DNA of 64,000 bases from Capitulum mitella (lineage: Eukaryota > Arthropoda > Thecostraca > Pollicipedomorpha > Pollicipedidae), in the NCBI GenBank assembly GCA_030062745.1, contig CP099844.1, forward strand, positions 4,121,481-4,185,480, read 5' to 3'. The notes under the pieces were generated by a model. It worked only from the letters and a program-made list of their open reading frames with translations, did no database searches and was not told the DNA's origin. The translations under genes were made by a program, and so were the position numbers. This document shows, piece by piece, positions 22,251 to 34,237 of the stretch. Numbering within the stretch: the stretch's first letter is position 1; each line of letters opens with the position of its first letter.

Positions 22251-22254
<4 letters not shown>
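21111..22254. other. No gene recognised; one unassigned open frame
   Basis: A CTACAA-type simple repeat lies near 21200-21222. A 77-codon open frame at 21970-22203 has no domain I recognise. Confidence 0.35.

Positions 22255-22292
<38 letters not shown>
22252..22292. repeat. TA microsatellite
   Basis: About 18 consecutive TA dinucleotides, with interrupted TA/CA sequence on both sides. Confidence 0.95.
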
Positions 22293-22300
<8 letters not shown>

Positions 22301-25300
22301 TTTATAGATATATATATGGGTTACATTAGTATTTACAAGACACCATTTGTATCTTGATCTCTTTAGATTACTAAAAGTACTTCCTGAATTGTTTGTCGTT
22401 ACTTAAGAAAGGGGCTGGAGCCTAGCTTGATCGCTGGAAGGTTTTACGGTCATCCGGATCTTGAAACTAACAACCAAATGGGTATAATTACAAGGGAGAA
22501 CCGTAAATTACAAAAAAATAAAGCAAGCTAACAGACAAATGCCTAACTTCATGTTTTGTGCTAGTTCATGTATGCGTGTCATAAGACGTAAGGGGCATTT
22601 ACACAGCCGCAGGAATCGTGAAAGACAGTTCAGCCTTGTATACTCATTCTTTTTTGCGACATAGGCTCTGGGACATTGCTCGGAAGGCACCGCTTAAAAA
22701 TGCCGTGGCCTCTTGAATTGTTTTGTGATTCCTTCTCCCATGAGAATTTTTGATGCGATAACGCCGACAATGTAGCACTGGAACAGAATAAGCTAAATTA
22801 ATGTATCATGGTGTTTTTCCAATAAAGATCTGTGCCAGATGTATCGCACATGTTTATCAGGGTCAATGGTTCAATGGAGCCTGCTAGACGTAACAAACCT
22901 AATGAGAACGCAAATCAGTTATGTGCCTAACTTTAGAGTTACTGGGGTATCTCGAGTAAAGTTACATAATATGGTGATTCGAGTCCTAGATCTCTTTCGT
23001 CTTTTCCTTCTGACCATATATTTTTGTCACCGTTGGCTCCTTACGGACTAACTCATGCATATCTAACGAGGGTATCTAACGAGGGCACGCTTGACTGGCG
23101 CAGGCATGCATGAAACTTGTCTTTCTTCCGTGAAGAAAAATGGTCGCAATTTAATTAAGACATTTCGAAAACAAAATAGCTAAGGGGCTTTTGATATGCG
23201 AGAGCTTTTCAGTAAGACCTGTTAGTCATTATCACATTACAAATACTGTCCTTGCTCACGAGGGAGAAGCGACGCATCATATTGTTGTGTGGCCCAGACA
23301 ATTAGGGATTCGTGTACGCAAAATTTGCTCAAAATTTTCACGTTGCCGGAAGCAATTTATTCATACTTGAATCTCATGAAAGTGAGTAAACATGTCGGTT
23401 TGGGAAACTTCGTACATGTCGACCCGGCTCCGAGTCAAAGGTGCATTCACTTGTCCTGGTCGTAGTGAACGTCCTGGGAACTCTGCGATAGTTATATATC
23501 TGGCTTTAACCCGGCACTGATTGGGAATGTTTCGGCACCCTCCAGCTACTGGTGGGTGGGGGGAGGGGCGTTTCTCCTCTGTCTATTTCAAGAACCAATG
23601 GCACGATTTCGACTATTCAAACGGCATTCGATAGCTTGCTTCTTTGGAGCCCCACATGATATGCCTTATTTGTTGACCCTAAAATCACGGATGTCGTCGC
23701 AGGTCAGGAGAAAGCAATAATTTGGCAGTTATTAGTCGACCGCCGCAAAAGCAGATTAACAGAGCAAGATTGAACGGAACTGGCTGGGTGCAGTATGTCT
23801 TTGGGGACTATATGCCAGGGATAACATGCCAGGAACTCACTTTGTGTGACTAACAATACTTTAGTGAACAGTGGCCCAAGGCCGGCCTGTGTTACGTCAT
23901 ATTAGATGATTTTCACATGCTTCTGGTATACAATTTCATGGAAAGTTTACCAATGATCCTTATTTATCCTTAACAGGAATACTTTGGTCACTGTAGCTAG
24001 ATTTGTCGTAGAGAAAAGGCTATGATCTGTGCAAAGGTAGCCACTAGCCGTCTTTGCAATTACTTTAGATCATTTATGACCTGTTCGACCTGGTGCCTGG
24101 TCTTTGAGTCACTCATGATAAGCTTCATGCAGCCCACGTCGAAATGGAAACACAAATACCAGAATCGTGACAATATCTGAAAACGGCGTTTTGATTCAGC
24201 TTATGGCGTTATACAACCTGACTACCTTTGTCAACTTGCTCAGTTATTTCTTGTCAGAAAGTGGATGAGTTGGTCAGGCAGGGGTACGGAAAATGTATTC
24301 CCTCTAAGAAATCTCCTTGTCCTTTTGCCAGCAGCTCGTGGGTTAAGGCTACAAACACCTGGATTAAAGCAGAGTCTTAGCTTTTGTTTTTCACCTGAAA
24401 ACAGGATTACGTATATTCTTCGCGCACCAGCTCACCTACTCTTCGCGGATGCCATCGTCATTTGATATTAGCGTGAATAAAATTTGTCACACACTGCCAC
24501 TGATCACTGGATGCAATTTCGGTGCGTAATTTGGAATGCAAAAACGCCAAAAGTCTGTGCACGCTCTCCTTTAACGGCTGCCATTAGTCACATTTTCGTC
24601 ACCTTTGACAGTGCAGAGTATAGCTGGTACGACTCCCCCATCCATTTCCCAACCTAACGTCACAGAGCAACGAAGTAAGACAGAATATGTATCTTGGTCT
24701 CTTGGTTACACGATGACGCCCAGTTTGACCCTCTTTGCAACACACTGTGGCCTTAAGGGTGACATCAAACGAGGCCACGACTTTCCACGGGATCTTATTA
24801 GACGTAAATTTAGGGCGTTTGCAGGGGGTCCAGAACGATTCCTGGCGATAAATAAGGGCTGAAATTACTGCAACGTCTAAAATCAACGTCTTTGTCTCAT
24901 GGCCATCCGGGACCAAAAACAAATCGCTGACGTTCATTTATGATTTGATTTAAGATGGCCATGATCAAAGTAAACACATAAATACAGTAGTCATTGATAC
25001 CATGGTTGAGAGGCATACAAAGTACTGAGCACGTCTGGGCTTCTTCAAGCGCTTGAAACGTTCAATGTCCGATGAGAATCGTCGCCGTAACATGATTTCT
25101 CCATGACATGCACTCGAGAAAGAGATCACAACGCAGTAACCTGTCGAGGTACTGACCCCATATTTTCAGAGGGCGTGTGAAAAGGTGCAGCACTCAGCTA
25201 TGCTAAATTTCAGAGGGACTGGAAGAGTCTTTGCTAACGCAAAGCCTAGTACTAAATTTGCCACCGCAGTTTACGAAAAAATGTTTAACTCCAGGGAGGT

Positions 25301-25379
25301 ATTCAAGCCAGGAAGCAAGCAAGCAGTCAAACGGGCAAAACTCAGAGATCTAGATTGCCATCGCCTGTAGCACTGCGCT
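22293..25379. other. No gene recognised
   Basis: About 3 kb of mixed, mildly AT-rich sequence with only short open frames lacking recognisable domains. No element termini or RNA genes were identified. Confidence 0.4.
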
Positions 25380-25690
25380 GGGGCACGTACATCGGTCGTT
25401 TTCTCACGCCAGACCGGGGCGGGGTCGAAAACAGCGAGTCCTATCCGAGCCGGAGTCCGGATGCCTCGAGCACGACTCTTAGTCCGACTCAGTGGCTCTA
25501 CTATATGGTGACGCCGAGTCTGAGTGCAAGCCACACCTAAAAAGAAAAGCTGATTCCGAACCCAGGTCCATGGCAAAAAGGCCTACGTTCGAGTCCACGT
25601 CCGAATCATGCCTGGAAAGGTAAGGATAATGGGAGTTGCGGTCCATTAACCTGCGCTCAACTGGAGGAGGTGGCGTTTCGATCCTCCACA
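25380..25690. repeat. GAGTCC/GACTC-rich degenerate repeat, first block
   Basis: The hexamer theme GAGTCC/GAGTCT and its complement recur (near 25435, 25447, 25482, 25518 and 25593). A similar block lies at 26770-27000. They may be subterminal repeats of one decayed DNA transposon between them, but no terminal repeats or target duplication were found. Confidence 0.4.
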
Positions 25691-25738
25691 TGACTTTCAG
25701 TGGTAGCAAAAAGCACAGCGCACAGTGCGTTGAATTTT

Positions 25739-25990
25739 TTTGTACCTTTCTTGAATCTTTTTCGCATGTCCTGTAGAAATTTCAACTTCCGGTCATGCCA
25801 CGTCACTGGCCTAGGTCACGTAAAAGAGGTCAATCTCCGTTTTTTAACCTTCTACAAACCACGCCGTGAGATCGATCGACCTGAGACTTCCAGGGATAGT
25901 AGTCTAAGTCATTTCGAAAAACTGTGCCATCTCGGATAAGTTGTCAAGGTCAAGGACAGTGATCTGAGGTCAAATCAATTTTTGCCATAT
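25739..25990 (+). repeat. AGGTCA-rich dispersed repeat C (partner at 8143-8480)
   Basis: This is the plus-strand counterpart of the minus-strand block at 8143-8480, with the same word order. It includes CCTAGGTCACG, GTCAAGGTCAAGG and GAGGTCAAATC. Further AGGTCAGGTCAGGTCA clusters lie at about 26109-26125 and 27900-27915. Confidence 0.55.
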
Positions 25991-26769
25991 TTCCCTATTT
26001 CTAGCGGTTTTGAACAGTTCCTTCGGCTTGTTGGTGCCTGAAATGCATTCCTGGGCCAAGGGAGTTACAAAACACAAGAAATGGTTTTGACCCTCATGAA
26101 AGGTCATGAGGTCAGGTCAGGTCACACTTGGGGTGAACTAGCAAAAAGGAGTCTAAAACCCCGTTTGAATGATTCCTGCGGTAAAAAATGGGGACTGAAG
26201 TCGATTTTGGGTCCAAAATTGTATCAGCACGCTTCCAAGCTGTGAAATGGCCTCAGGTCACGTGGTATCATACAAGGTCATCGTGGTAAGAGCTGAGCTT
26301 ATATCCAGATGTCAAGCTTTATCTCTCTGGTTTAGTTCACGAGCGACATACTAGCGCCATCAGCTGATCACCGGCAGTAATGTCAACAGACTGCCGGCGG
26401 TAACGCAAACTGCTCATCGGCAGTTTGAGTGGTTGCCAGATGTGCAACCCGGAGTATTCTTCAAAACTGTAAGTAAAATTCTTCATGTGTTGTTACAATA
26501 TCATGAAAACGACACAAGTATGAGGAAGTTCCGAACATTTCTGATGGATTCACGGAATCTGTAACAGCGTTTCTTGCGATTTATTTTGAGGACGATTTAT
26601 TTTGATATAAGTCACGCATGTTGTCCATTTCACAGTGTTACGACATGCGATCCAAACGACCCTCCGGTTGCTGCACTGAGCCATGCTGTCTGCCTTATTG
26701 CCCTTTTTCTGGGGTTTGATGTGTCTAAATGCTGGTGTAATTCAGAGTGAGCATATTTTTAAGCCTGAT

Positions 26770-27000
26770 GTAGTTCTTATTTGGCTTAATCTGAGTCTGA
26801 GTATGAATGCCAGTCAGACTTTTTTTCGTTCGATTCTGAATTTGAGTCTAGTATTTCACGTCTTTAGGTCTCAGTCTGATTCCATGGCGATCTGTGAATG
26901 GGTAAGTCTGAGTCCGAGTCCAGTCGTGGAAATTCTTAACCGATTTACAGGAGTCCGAGGCCAAAAGCTCGCGAGCCCAGAACTCAGACTCAAACCCAGG
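26770..27000. repeat. GAGTCC/GAGTCT-rich degenerate repeat, second block
   Basis: GAGTCTGAGTATGA, AGTCTGAGTCCGAGTCCAG and GGAGTCCGAGG words cluster here, sharing the hexamer theme of 25380-25690. Confidence 0.4.
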
Positions 27001-27925
27001 GCTGCCTCACATTCCATCTGAACGAACAGTTCCTGACCAGCGGCTCCGTAACAGCAGTTCGTCATTGACGAGCCGTAACAGTCGTTGTCCAAGCTGTCGG
27101 TAAATCACTCGATAATGCTGATTCCTCTCACCTGTCACATTTGCGCCCTCATCCCAAGTCATGTCAGAGTCTCTCTGTCACCATTGTGTTTTCAGCACGC
27201 ATCGCGCCGAAAGTTACGCGTCACCACTACACCCTCACCACATACCGGATGTGCTTGTCTTCAGCCCAAGGCTGTCTCGCTGAGGCGAGCAGCCACGTTC
27301 GTTCGGGACAGCGCAGCTCACGAGGTTAACTCCAAGCGGTTTAACTTTCCAAGGCCACCGCCGCGAGCCGGAGACCTGATCGTCCCCGGTTAGTGCCGGA
27401 AATGACGCAGCCCTTCAACAGTCGTCATCTGTTCCACCAGCTTCAGGCCAATTAAGGTTATCACCTGGGCAAGCCGGAGCAGTTTCACCAGGGGTTTCAA
27501 TTTTTATCTGCGACCGCCCGCGGCCGGGCTGTGCACGCTCCAGGCTCGGTGTCGCCGCTCACCCGCCGTGAAATGTGAAAACAGGACCAGGCTGCGTATA
27601 ACGCCATCCGGCCGCTTCACCGCCGGCTTCTGGTCCTGTCTTCATCGGCATCCTGTCCCCCTCTTCCGTGGGACGGGAACAGGCGCCGCGGCCCAAAACG
27701 GTGTGGTTTGCAGAGGAGAAAAAAACGATGGAAACTGCACCAAGGAAACAAATTATTGAATTCTGGGGACGTCTTTTTCCCTCCCTTGCGTTTTTGAGGA
27801 ACGAGAAACAACGACAGCAGGATCACATTCCCAGTATCCCAACCAAAACATGACAAATATCTGCTGTCAAAAGAAAACGAGTGACAAATCATTGCATTAT
27901 AGGTCAGGTCAGGTCATATGACGTC

Positions 27926-28031
27926 GTCATTACCCGAATCATACATTCGGCTTTACGAAAATACTTGTGTTTTCGCACGTACCATCCTTTCCTTGGAATA
28001 TTGTATAGGACCATCACAAGAAATGGCGCAC
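27926..28031 (+). repeat. Dispersed repeat D (partner at 34093-34202)
   Basis: This stretch and 34093-34202 share ACCCGAATCATACAT, CGGCTTTA, TTTTCGCACGTACCATCC and TATTGTATA in the same order and orientation. The 34-kb copy interrupts a Ty3/gypsy pol remnant, which suggests this is itself a mobile sequence. No coding capacity. Confidence 0.7.
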
Positions 28032-28144
28032 ATGATAAGTTACAGTTTTTGCAAGTCACTTGTGGTCTCAAGTGGTTCCAAAACGGTCATTTTATGGCTC
28101 TCCAAAGGAATGATTTGGATTTTTCGGAGACAAATGTAACCTAG

Positions 28145-29060
28145 CGACAGCAGTATTGCAGACGGAGAAAGACACGCCATTACTATGTTTGGGGTTTTCC
28201 TATTATGCTTAATCAGAAACATGTATAATGTCAGAATTCAAGTTAGTAACTCATCTGACCTCGTTGCCTAGGTTGATCTTTGGTGACGCTGTGTAATGCA
28301 CAATTTTTTGTGACCAAAAAGTTTACTGATGCTTGATGCTGCTCATCTACCATTTTTGCGATGTCTTCTGAAATGGTTAGCAAATTACCTTAAATTTTGT
28401 GGGCTTTGACCTGACTTGTGTCGTCAGCATTTGAGGCCAACACCCGATTCTTGAGGGTGACGAACTATCGATTGCCGTCTTAATAACTCAAGTCTGATGA
28501 ACGGTTGTTGAGATAAGCAGGGAGTAAATCGTATCCTCTTTGTTTGGAAAGCACAGAAACGCCCCGATCAGTGCCCAGCTAAAATAGTACTGCTATAAAG
28601 ACAAGAAATCCTGGTAAGCCTGTGCACGATTTGCTGTCCAGATCAATCTCCTTCCACCACATGGTCACGAAACTAAGCTCCCAATTGACCTTAGTAACGT
28701 AATGCTTCTCTTAAAAAAAAATGTTTCATAAGGTACACACACTTAACAGACGAATTAATTCATCGGTTAAATGCAGCTTTTTAGGGGGGGTAAGCGCCTT
28801 AGCTATTTCAGTTGGAAACATATGTTAAAAGTCATTTGAACGCAGGCCATAAGGGCAGGTCATTCGAATGGGGTCATACGGACACTTCTTTCCATCCGTC
28901 AAATGTATGAGCATAGGAAAGCGCTTTATTCTCGTGGTATAAATAAATAGACCCGCCTCCCCCCATCCAAGAAAAAAGGGCAAATTACTTCAATTGGAGT
29001 GCGGAAACAAATTCCGTCCGACGTTTTTAGCCATTTTCTGTTTGTCCTTCGAACAATTTA
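28145..29060. other. No gene recognised
   Basis: Mixed-composition sequence with short open frames only. A run of eight G bases lies near 28783. No domains or element ends are recognised. Confidence 0.4.
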
Positions 29061-29066
29061 CCCTCC

Positions 29067-29210
29067 TTAACCCTATGCCATGTTGGAGGGAGAAGAGCAA
29101 ATTCTAGCGCGCTTTCGGTTTTTCGCTTGCCCTTTCCGAGCTTTTGGGAGCTCTTGCACGGAACTTGGTGACTATTCCTAAATTCGTTTTTTACATGTTG
29201 CGACAAACTT
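29067..29210 (-). repeat. Dispersed repeat E, copy 1 (TTAACCCTATGCC end)
   Basis: It starts TTAACCCTATGCCA and contains GGTTTTTCGCTTGCC, CTTTCCGAGC and GAACTTGGTGACTATTCCTA. A related inverted arrangement lies at about 29886-30010 (GCCCTATTCCCGG, then AAACTTGGTGACTTTTCCTA). Another occurs at about 62803-62862 (AATAGGGTTAA, then GGTTTTTCGCCTGCC). No coding capacity is seen. Confidence 0.55.
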
Positions 29211-29679
29211 TCAAAAATTTATCTCCCCCAGAGTCGGTTTGAGGACGCGTTTCCGAGAGACACATTTGACAAAATATCGCGTTTTCAGGAGATCGCTCAC
29301 TACGACGTGGTCATGTACTATTTTAATGTCCTTTATAATGTCACGGGCAGTTAAAATAATCAGAATATTTCTAGCCTGCACAGTCTCAAGTATTTTAAGA
29401 AAAATCCTCATCACTGGCGTATTTAGGGGCATCCAAAAGGAATGTTGATATTTTCCTATTCCTATGCATTTATGACTCATTTTATAAATAAAATAAAACT
29501 AAAGTGTGATACAGACATGTTCAATTTAATTTATTCATTTAATATTCATCATTTAATATTCAGTTTAATTTAATTTAAGCCTACAACTCACTCATTTTCA
29601 ACAGAAATTATGACTCGGCTTACGAAATAAAACGCAGCCATCGCCAGGTAGTTAGTAGCCCCTATTTTTCTGGTACTTG

Positions 29680-30060
29680 CGTCCACCTATGGGCATTTGC
29701 AATGTGCACATAATATGGTATGCGCCACAAATGGAATTTTTTTGGTCACTCATAATCTCACCGGGTTAAAAATATGTTCTAAAAAACTTGATATTTCCCC
29801 AGAAATTGCCCACTTTTATGTCCTCTGGTTAGGCCTGTGATTCTGTTTCAAAATGCGGTGCGCTTATGGCCCCAAAATCCAAATATTAGCCCTATTCCCG
29901 GCAGGGGGGCTAAATCCGCTCCCCCTTTGTTAGTTTTTGTTTTTTGGTTGTCATTTCCAGGGTTTTTGACGCAGATCCACGAAACTTGGTGACTTTTCCT
30001 AGTTGAATATTCTTTCCACGGACCGTAACAAAGTTTCGCAATTCTATTTTGCTCAGGGGC
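29680..30060. repeat. Dispersed repeat E, copy 2 with adjoining repeat F
   Basis: 29886-30010 matches 29067-29210 in several blocks (TTAGCCCTATTCCCGG, AACTTGGTGACTTTTCCTAG). The preceding 29685-29850 resembles 31180-31350, with shared words CCTATG-AACATTTG/GGGCATTTG, AAAAATATGTT and CCCAGAAA followed by CCCA-TTTT. A hAT-like end, CAGGGGCGTAGCCAGG, follows at about 30056. Confidence 0.5.
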
Positions 30061-30539
30061 GTAGCCAGGCAACGTTTTTGGGAGGCACTTCAGGCCATTT
30101 TTGGCCCTGTTGAGGGTAAAAAGAAAATGTTTACCAAAAACAGCGTTTTTAAGACAGAACTTGAAACTTTTTATCAGTGTATAGGAAACTAGGTGGTTAA
30201 CATGAAAATACAATTCTGCTCATCTGAGGTAACTCCACAAGGTTAGGTCAAGGTCAGAACCGAAAATTTATTTCCATAGTAATTATTTTAACGTCTTTTT
30301 TTCAGATGCCAAACGGGGAATTTACATGACAAAGAAGGGTGCCCTCTATTTGTGTTCCAAGTTTCAGGCTGATGTCAGGTCGGGTCACGGAGCCATGACC
30401 TAAAATTTCAGTGCACATACCTTCTAGCACAATAGCCGTAAAATGGAATTTTAGAAATAGAGTAAATTCAGATAATTAAAAACGTTTTCAAGTAATATAG
30501 AACGCAAACAGTATCACTCCAAGTGACTCTAAGGTCATT

Positions 30540-30645
30540 GGTAGTCATTTAAGGCCAAAGGTCGTAAGCTGACCTGAAGAACATGTGACCATGACAGTTC
30601 TCCCTTTTCATGTCCCTGGCACCGTCTATGCTAGCATTATACAAA
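30540..30645 (-). repeat. Dispersed repeat B, second copy
   Basis: This is the reverse-complement partner of 6729-6832. It has GTGACCATGACAGTTCTCCC, then CCCTGGCACCGTCTATGC. It lacks the extended hairpin seen in the 6.7-kb copy. Confidence 0.7.
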
Positions 30646-32500
30646 CATTGTAATACGATTTGTACTTCTTCAGCATAAAATGATTAGCAAAAGCTAAAAA
30701 AGCGTTTTAGCTCTTTTGTTAGTTCATTTTTTTAGAAACTAATCCTCCTATTTTGGAATCCTTTCAACGCCTATGAATTTTCCCAAGATTTCAAGCGTAA
30801 AGACTAATGGGAAAATTCCATCCATAATCCCTCGATTCATGCCAATTTCACCAAAATCGGTCCGTAAGCAACAGAGCTATAACAAGACCAAAAATATCCC
30901 GTATTTTTAATTTTTTGCCCCCTCTTTCCACCCCTTACAAAATCCTCAAAACTCCCTTTTATAAAAATGTAGCAAAGATCATGGACAATCGGTTGTTATT
31001 TGTTGCGATGAAATCGGATGTGTAGTTCTCGAGATATCAGATCCCCTGCAGGGAATCGGCCTATTGTCTAGTCCTCCGGGAATAGGGTTAAGTACAATAC
31101 AAAACAGCATTCACGATATATTTGAACATGATGGCCAGTTAGCAAACCATACAGAAGGTTTCCCCACTTTTCTGGTAAATGAATCCGCCTATGAACATTT
31201 GTCATGCTTATATCACATTGCATGTGGCTCACACGGAAATGTTCTCCGAACACAAATAAGCTCGCTAGACTAAAAATATGTTGCAGAATGAATTAAGATC
31301 CCCAGAAACGTGTACCCATTTTCATGTGCTCTGGGCGTGCCTATAAATTTTGATAAGCGATCTCTTCCTAACATACGTCATAGGCCTTTCAATTGTCGGT
31401 ACAATGGCATGAAGTAGCACAAAATCGGTCAGAAATGTGCCCGAAAAACTCGTATAAGTTAATTTCATTTTGACCCCCTATCCCCCTTTCAAAATTTTTC
31501 ATGCTCCTTTCTTAGAAATCAAGACCTTGCTACAGGCTATCGAACGTCGGTTTCCGCTAGGAAATCGGACGAGTGGTTTTCGGGGGGGGGGCAGACTTTA
31601 CCCCTTCCCCCAGCATGGAATCGTACGTACCGGGCAGGAGCACAGAACTGGATTAACGTTGCTTAACTATACAGCTATTAGGTACCAGGTACCTTAGTAC
31701 TATCGTAGTACATTCAATATTTTGTTTTTTTTATAATCAGCATACCGTGCGTTAGTTTCCTCAGACATTTGTGTTTAGGGGGTTCGATATCATGTTCCTA
31801 CTTCTGTGGTACGTGACTGAAAACCAAACGGAGCCGAGTCAATGTAGGGGATTAAATGACAAAAAACGGCCATGAGTAACTAACTGCAATAATGAGGATA
31901 AATTCAAAATCATTGCAAGGTAAAGTATGGCACAGGTGATAAGTATACGGGAGAGGCAAAGCAAAGAACAGAACAACTGTTTTGCTTCAGAAAAGAAACG
32001 GCAGATTTGGTTAACGCAAAAGAAACGCTCGCATTAAATGTAAGGCATGAGTTCTTACCACCTTCCGCGGGTGATCGCACTGGGCAGAAAGTTTATTCTT
32101 GGTGAAATATCGTGTGCTGGGAATACATTTTAGCCACAGTATCTGTGGGTTTTTCACGCGGTGTTGGTGCTGATTGATTGTCCCAAGCAGAAACAAACAT
32201 GACCTGAGGTCATGTCCCGCGCTGCGGGGGCCTGCACACACGTCGGAGTCACGACGCAGATGCAAAATGAGAACGCGTGTAAGCCTGTTACATTGTCTTC
32301 GTAGCCCGCCGCTTCTGCAAAATCGTACAAACAAACGTCTGTGTTGAGCAATTCGCCCTGGATTTCGACAGTGTTCGGGCCGCGTAGATGACGATGAACG
32401 GCACAGTAACCGTTAATCGTGCAACCAAAAGTCTGATCACGGCGTTCTCACGAAGGCTGCGCCAGGCGGCCCACACCTGCGGTCGCCGCTCCCGCGTTTT
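30646..32500. other. No gene recognised; one motif-family copy and one repeat F copy
   Basis: The motif CGGGAATAGGGTTAAG lies at 31078-31092 and repeat F at about 31180-31350. A poly-G tract sits near 31584. No coding sequence or RNA gene is recognised. Confidence 0.45.
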
Positions 32501-32720
32501 AGCGGCGTTATACTCCAGACTGTGACGTGACGTTCTGCGCGTCACGCTGCGCTCAACGCCGCCACGTCGACGCGGCGGGCGCCTGCAGCCGTGCGGACAT
32601 TATGGAAAGGTGAGTAGGCACGGGCCAGCACATCTCTTGTTCCGGCGAGCACGTCGTCGTCGAGCCGTCACGCGGGCCGCCATGTGAACGCGACAACAAG
32701 AGCGAAAGTCACCCGGCCCG
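32500..32720 (+). promoter_or_regulatory. CpG-rich block with a possible tiny first exon
   Basis: CpG-dense sequence precedes ATGGAAAG followed by GTGAGTAG (32602-32617). An ATG with two more codons abuts a strong donor consensus. This could be a CpG-island promoter with a very short first coding exon, but the coding evidence is minimal. Confidence 0.2.
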
Positions 32721-32824
32721 GCGCCGTTTTCACCGGCGCACATATTGCTGCCGCCATGAATCGGCGCCTTTCGTCGGGCCCGACGCGTCTGGGACCGGCG
32801 CCGCCGCCCGGCAGTTTCCCCACG

Positions 32825-32948
32825 GGTCGGCCGGACGATCCGACAGGTCGGCCGGACGATCCGACAGGTCGGCCGGGCGATCCGACAGGTCGGCCGGGCG
32901 ATCCGACAGGTCGGCCGGACGATCCGACAGGTCGGCCGGACGATTTGG
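32825..32948. repeat. 21-bp minisatellite, six units
   Basis: GGTCGGCCGGACGATCCGAC-type units begin at 32825, 32846, 32867, 32888, 32909 and 32930, alternating GGAC and GGGC variants. The period is divisible by three, so open frames with a 7-residue period appear on both strands. Confidence 0.93.
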
Positions 32949-32985
32949 CATTTCTGGACAGACGTTGACCGGCTGCGGTTCTCTG

Positions 32986-33025
32986 GGACGGTCTTCCCCA
33001 CCGGACCGGGTGGGGAAGACCGTCC
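32986..33025. repeat. Perfect 17-bp hairpin
   Basis: GGACGGTCTTCCCCACC is followed by a 6-nt spacer and its exact reverse complement GGTGGGGAAGACCGTCC. It lies about 40 bp right of the 21-bp minisatellite. It could form a cruciform or an RNA hairpin. No T-tract or other terminator feature follows. Confidence 0.9.
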
Positions 33026-33049
33026 GGACGCGATACTGTGGTGGTATTT

Positions 33050-33800
33050 CACACTCCATTCAGAGACATCTTGGCACAAGTCTAATCTCGAACGCACGCC
33101 AAATGGCTGTCATATGCCATACCGCTCACTTTACCAACCGTGGAGTAGCTTTCCTCCTTCCAAAGAATTTTTTATCTTTTCATGTTTCGCAGCACGCTTT
33201 GGGATCAAGCGACTGACTGGTTTCTGATGAATATTGAACAAAATATATCTTGGGAGAGGTGAAAATGACGTTCTAGGTGTTTTTTTTCAGAATGGCTAGC
33301 AAAAGGCGGAGAATGTTATCTTTATATAGAGCATAACGGCAAGCGTACTGGTGTCTGTCGTACATTCAAACGATTGAAACCCGACATGAACGCTTCAAAA
33401 ACGTCAAACGTTTTGTAAGGCGCAGACGTTTCAAATACAGCACATTAGTAAAATGCATTGGTTAGTGTGCTAAATGCATTGGCTTTATGCACACACGTCC
33501 ATAAAGCCATCATAACGCGGAACATCGTGCAAGAATGATGTACTTTTAAGTTGTTTTGTTGCGCTTCACCGAAAATTTACTAGGTGTCAGTGCCTGCAGT
33601 ATGTTATTTCTACAATTGAGGTCTCCTGCTCGCACTTTGAAAACGACGAGGTGCACAATATAAAGGTTCAGGAGTACATTCAAAATGGACTTATAAATGT
33701 AATCATGGGATGGAATTCTGGAATCTTGCTAGTTGCTGCAATCTTTTGCTCAATGTTGGCCTGCCATACATAACATACAAAAATTCCACCTTATCAACAT
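33050..33800. other. No gene recognised
   Basis: AT-rich sequence between the minisatellite block and the gypsy remnant. I looked for an LTR here and could not establish one. Confidence 0.4.
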
Positions 33801-33814
33801 CACCACAACATCCG

Positions 33815-33875
33815 TTTCCAAACCGCAATGTTATACGGACCACCCGCCCAGAGCGAGTGGTCCTCCGAGTCTCGA
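33815..33875 (-). pseudogene. Gypsy integrase C-terminal tail
   Basis: The minus strand encodes RRTTRSGRVVR, the Arg-rich motif that typically closes Ty3/gypsy polyproteins. It is separated from the integrase body by the repeat D insertion. Confidence 0.6.
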
Positions 33876-34092
33876 TCTCAGGGTTCTGTTGCTCCGAAGC
33901 CGTGTCTTCTGAGTGTCTGGAGGACTCCCAGACAGAGCTGACGGCTGGGTCGAGCATCAGACACGTCCGAGAGTCCTCCGCAGAAAGCAGGAGCGAGCGC
34001 TTCAGCGGTGCCTCCTCATCTCGTTCCGATGTCCAGGGGTGAATCGAACGCGTCGGCGAGACCGGTGTCATAGGACGTCTCAGATCACATGT

Positions 34093-34202
34093 CGTTAACA
34101 CCCGAATCATACATACGGCTTTATGGAAATAGCTCTGTTTTCGCACGTACCATCCCTTCTTTGGGATATTGTATAAGCACATCACAAGGAATAGCACCAT
34201 GT
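34093..34202 (+). repeat. Dispersed repeat D inside the gypsy remnant (partner at 27926-28031)
   Basis: It shares CACCCGAATCATACAT, GTTTTCGCACGTACCATCC and TATTGTATA with the 27.9-kb copy in the same orientation. Its position splits the gypsy integrase from its C-terminal tail. Confidence 0.7.
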
Positions 34203-34237
34203 CAAACGCCGAGTTTCCTGTGAACATAGGACCCGAG

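Noticed and set aside
26683-26752. Signal-peptide-like first exon (MLSALLPFFWGLMCLN)
   Set aside because: A hydrophobic start and a possible donor are present, but it sits inside a GAGTCC-rich repeat and has no compatible downstream exon.
30056-30072. Second MITE of the 2277-2543 family
   Set aside because: Only one end (CAGGGGCGTAGCCAGG) is present; no partner was found nearby.
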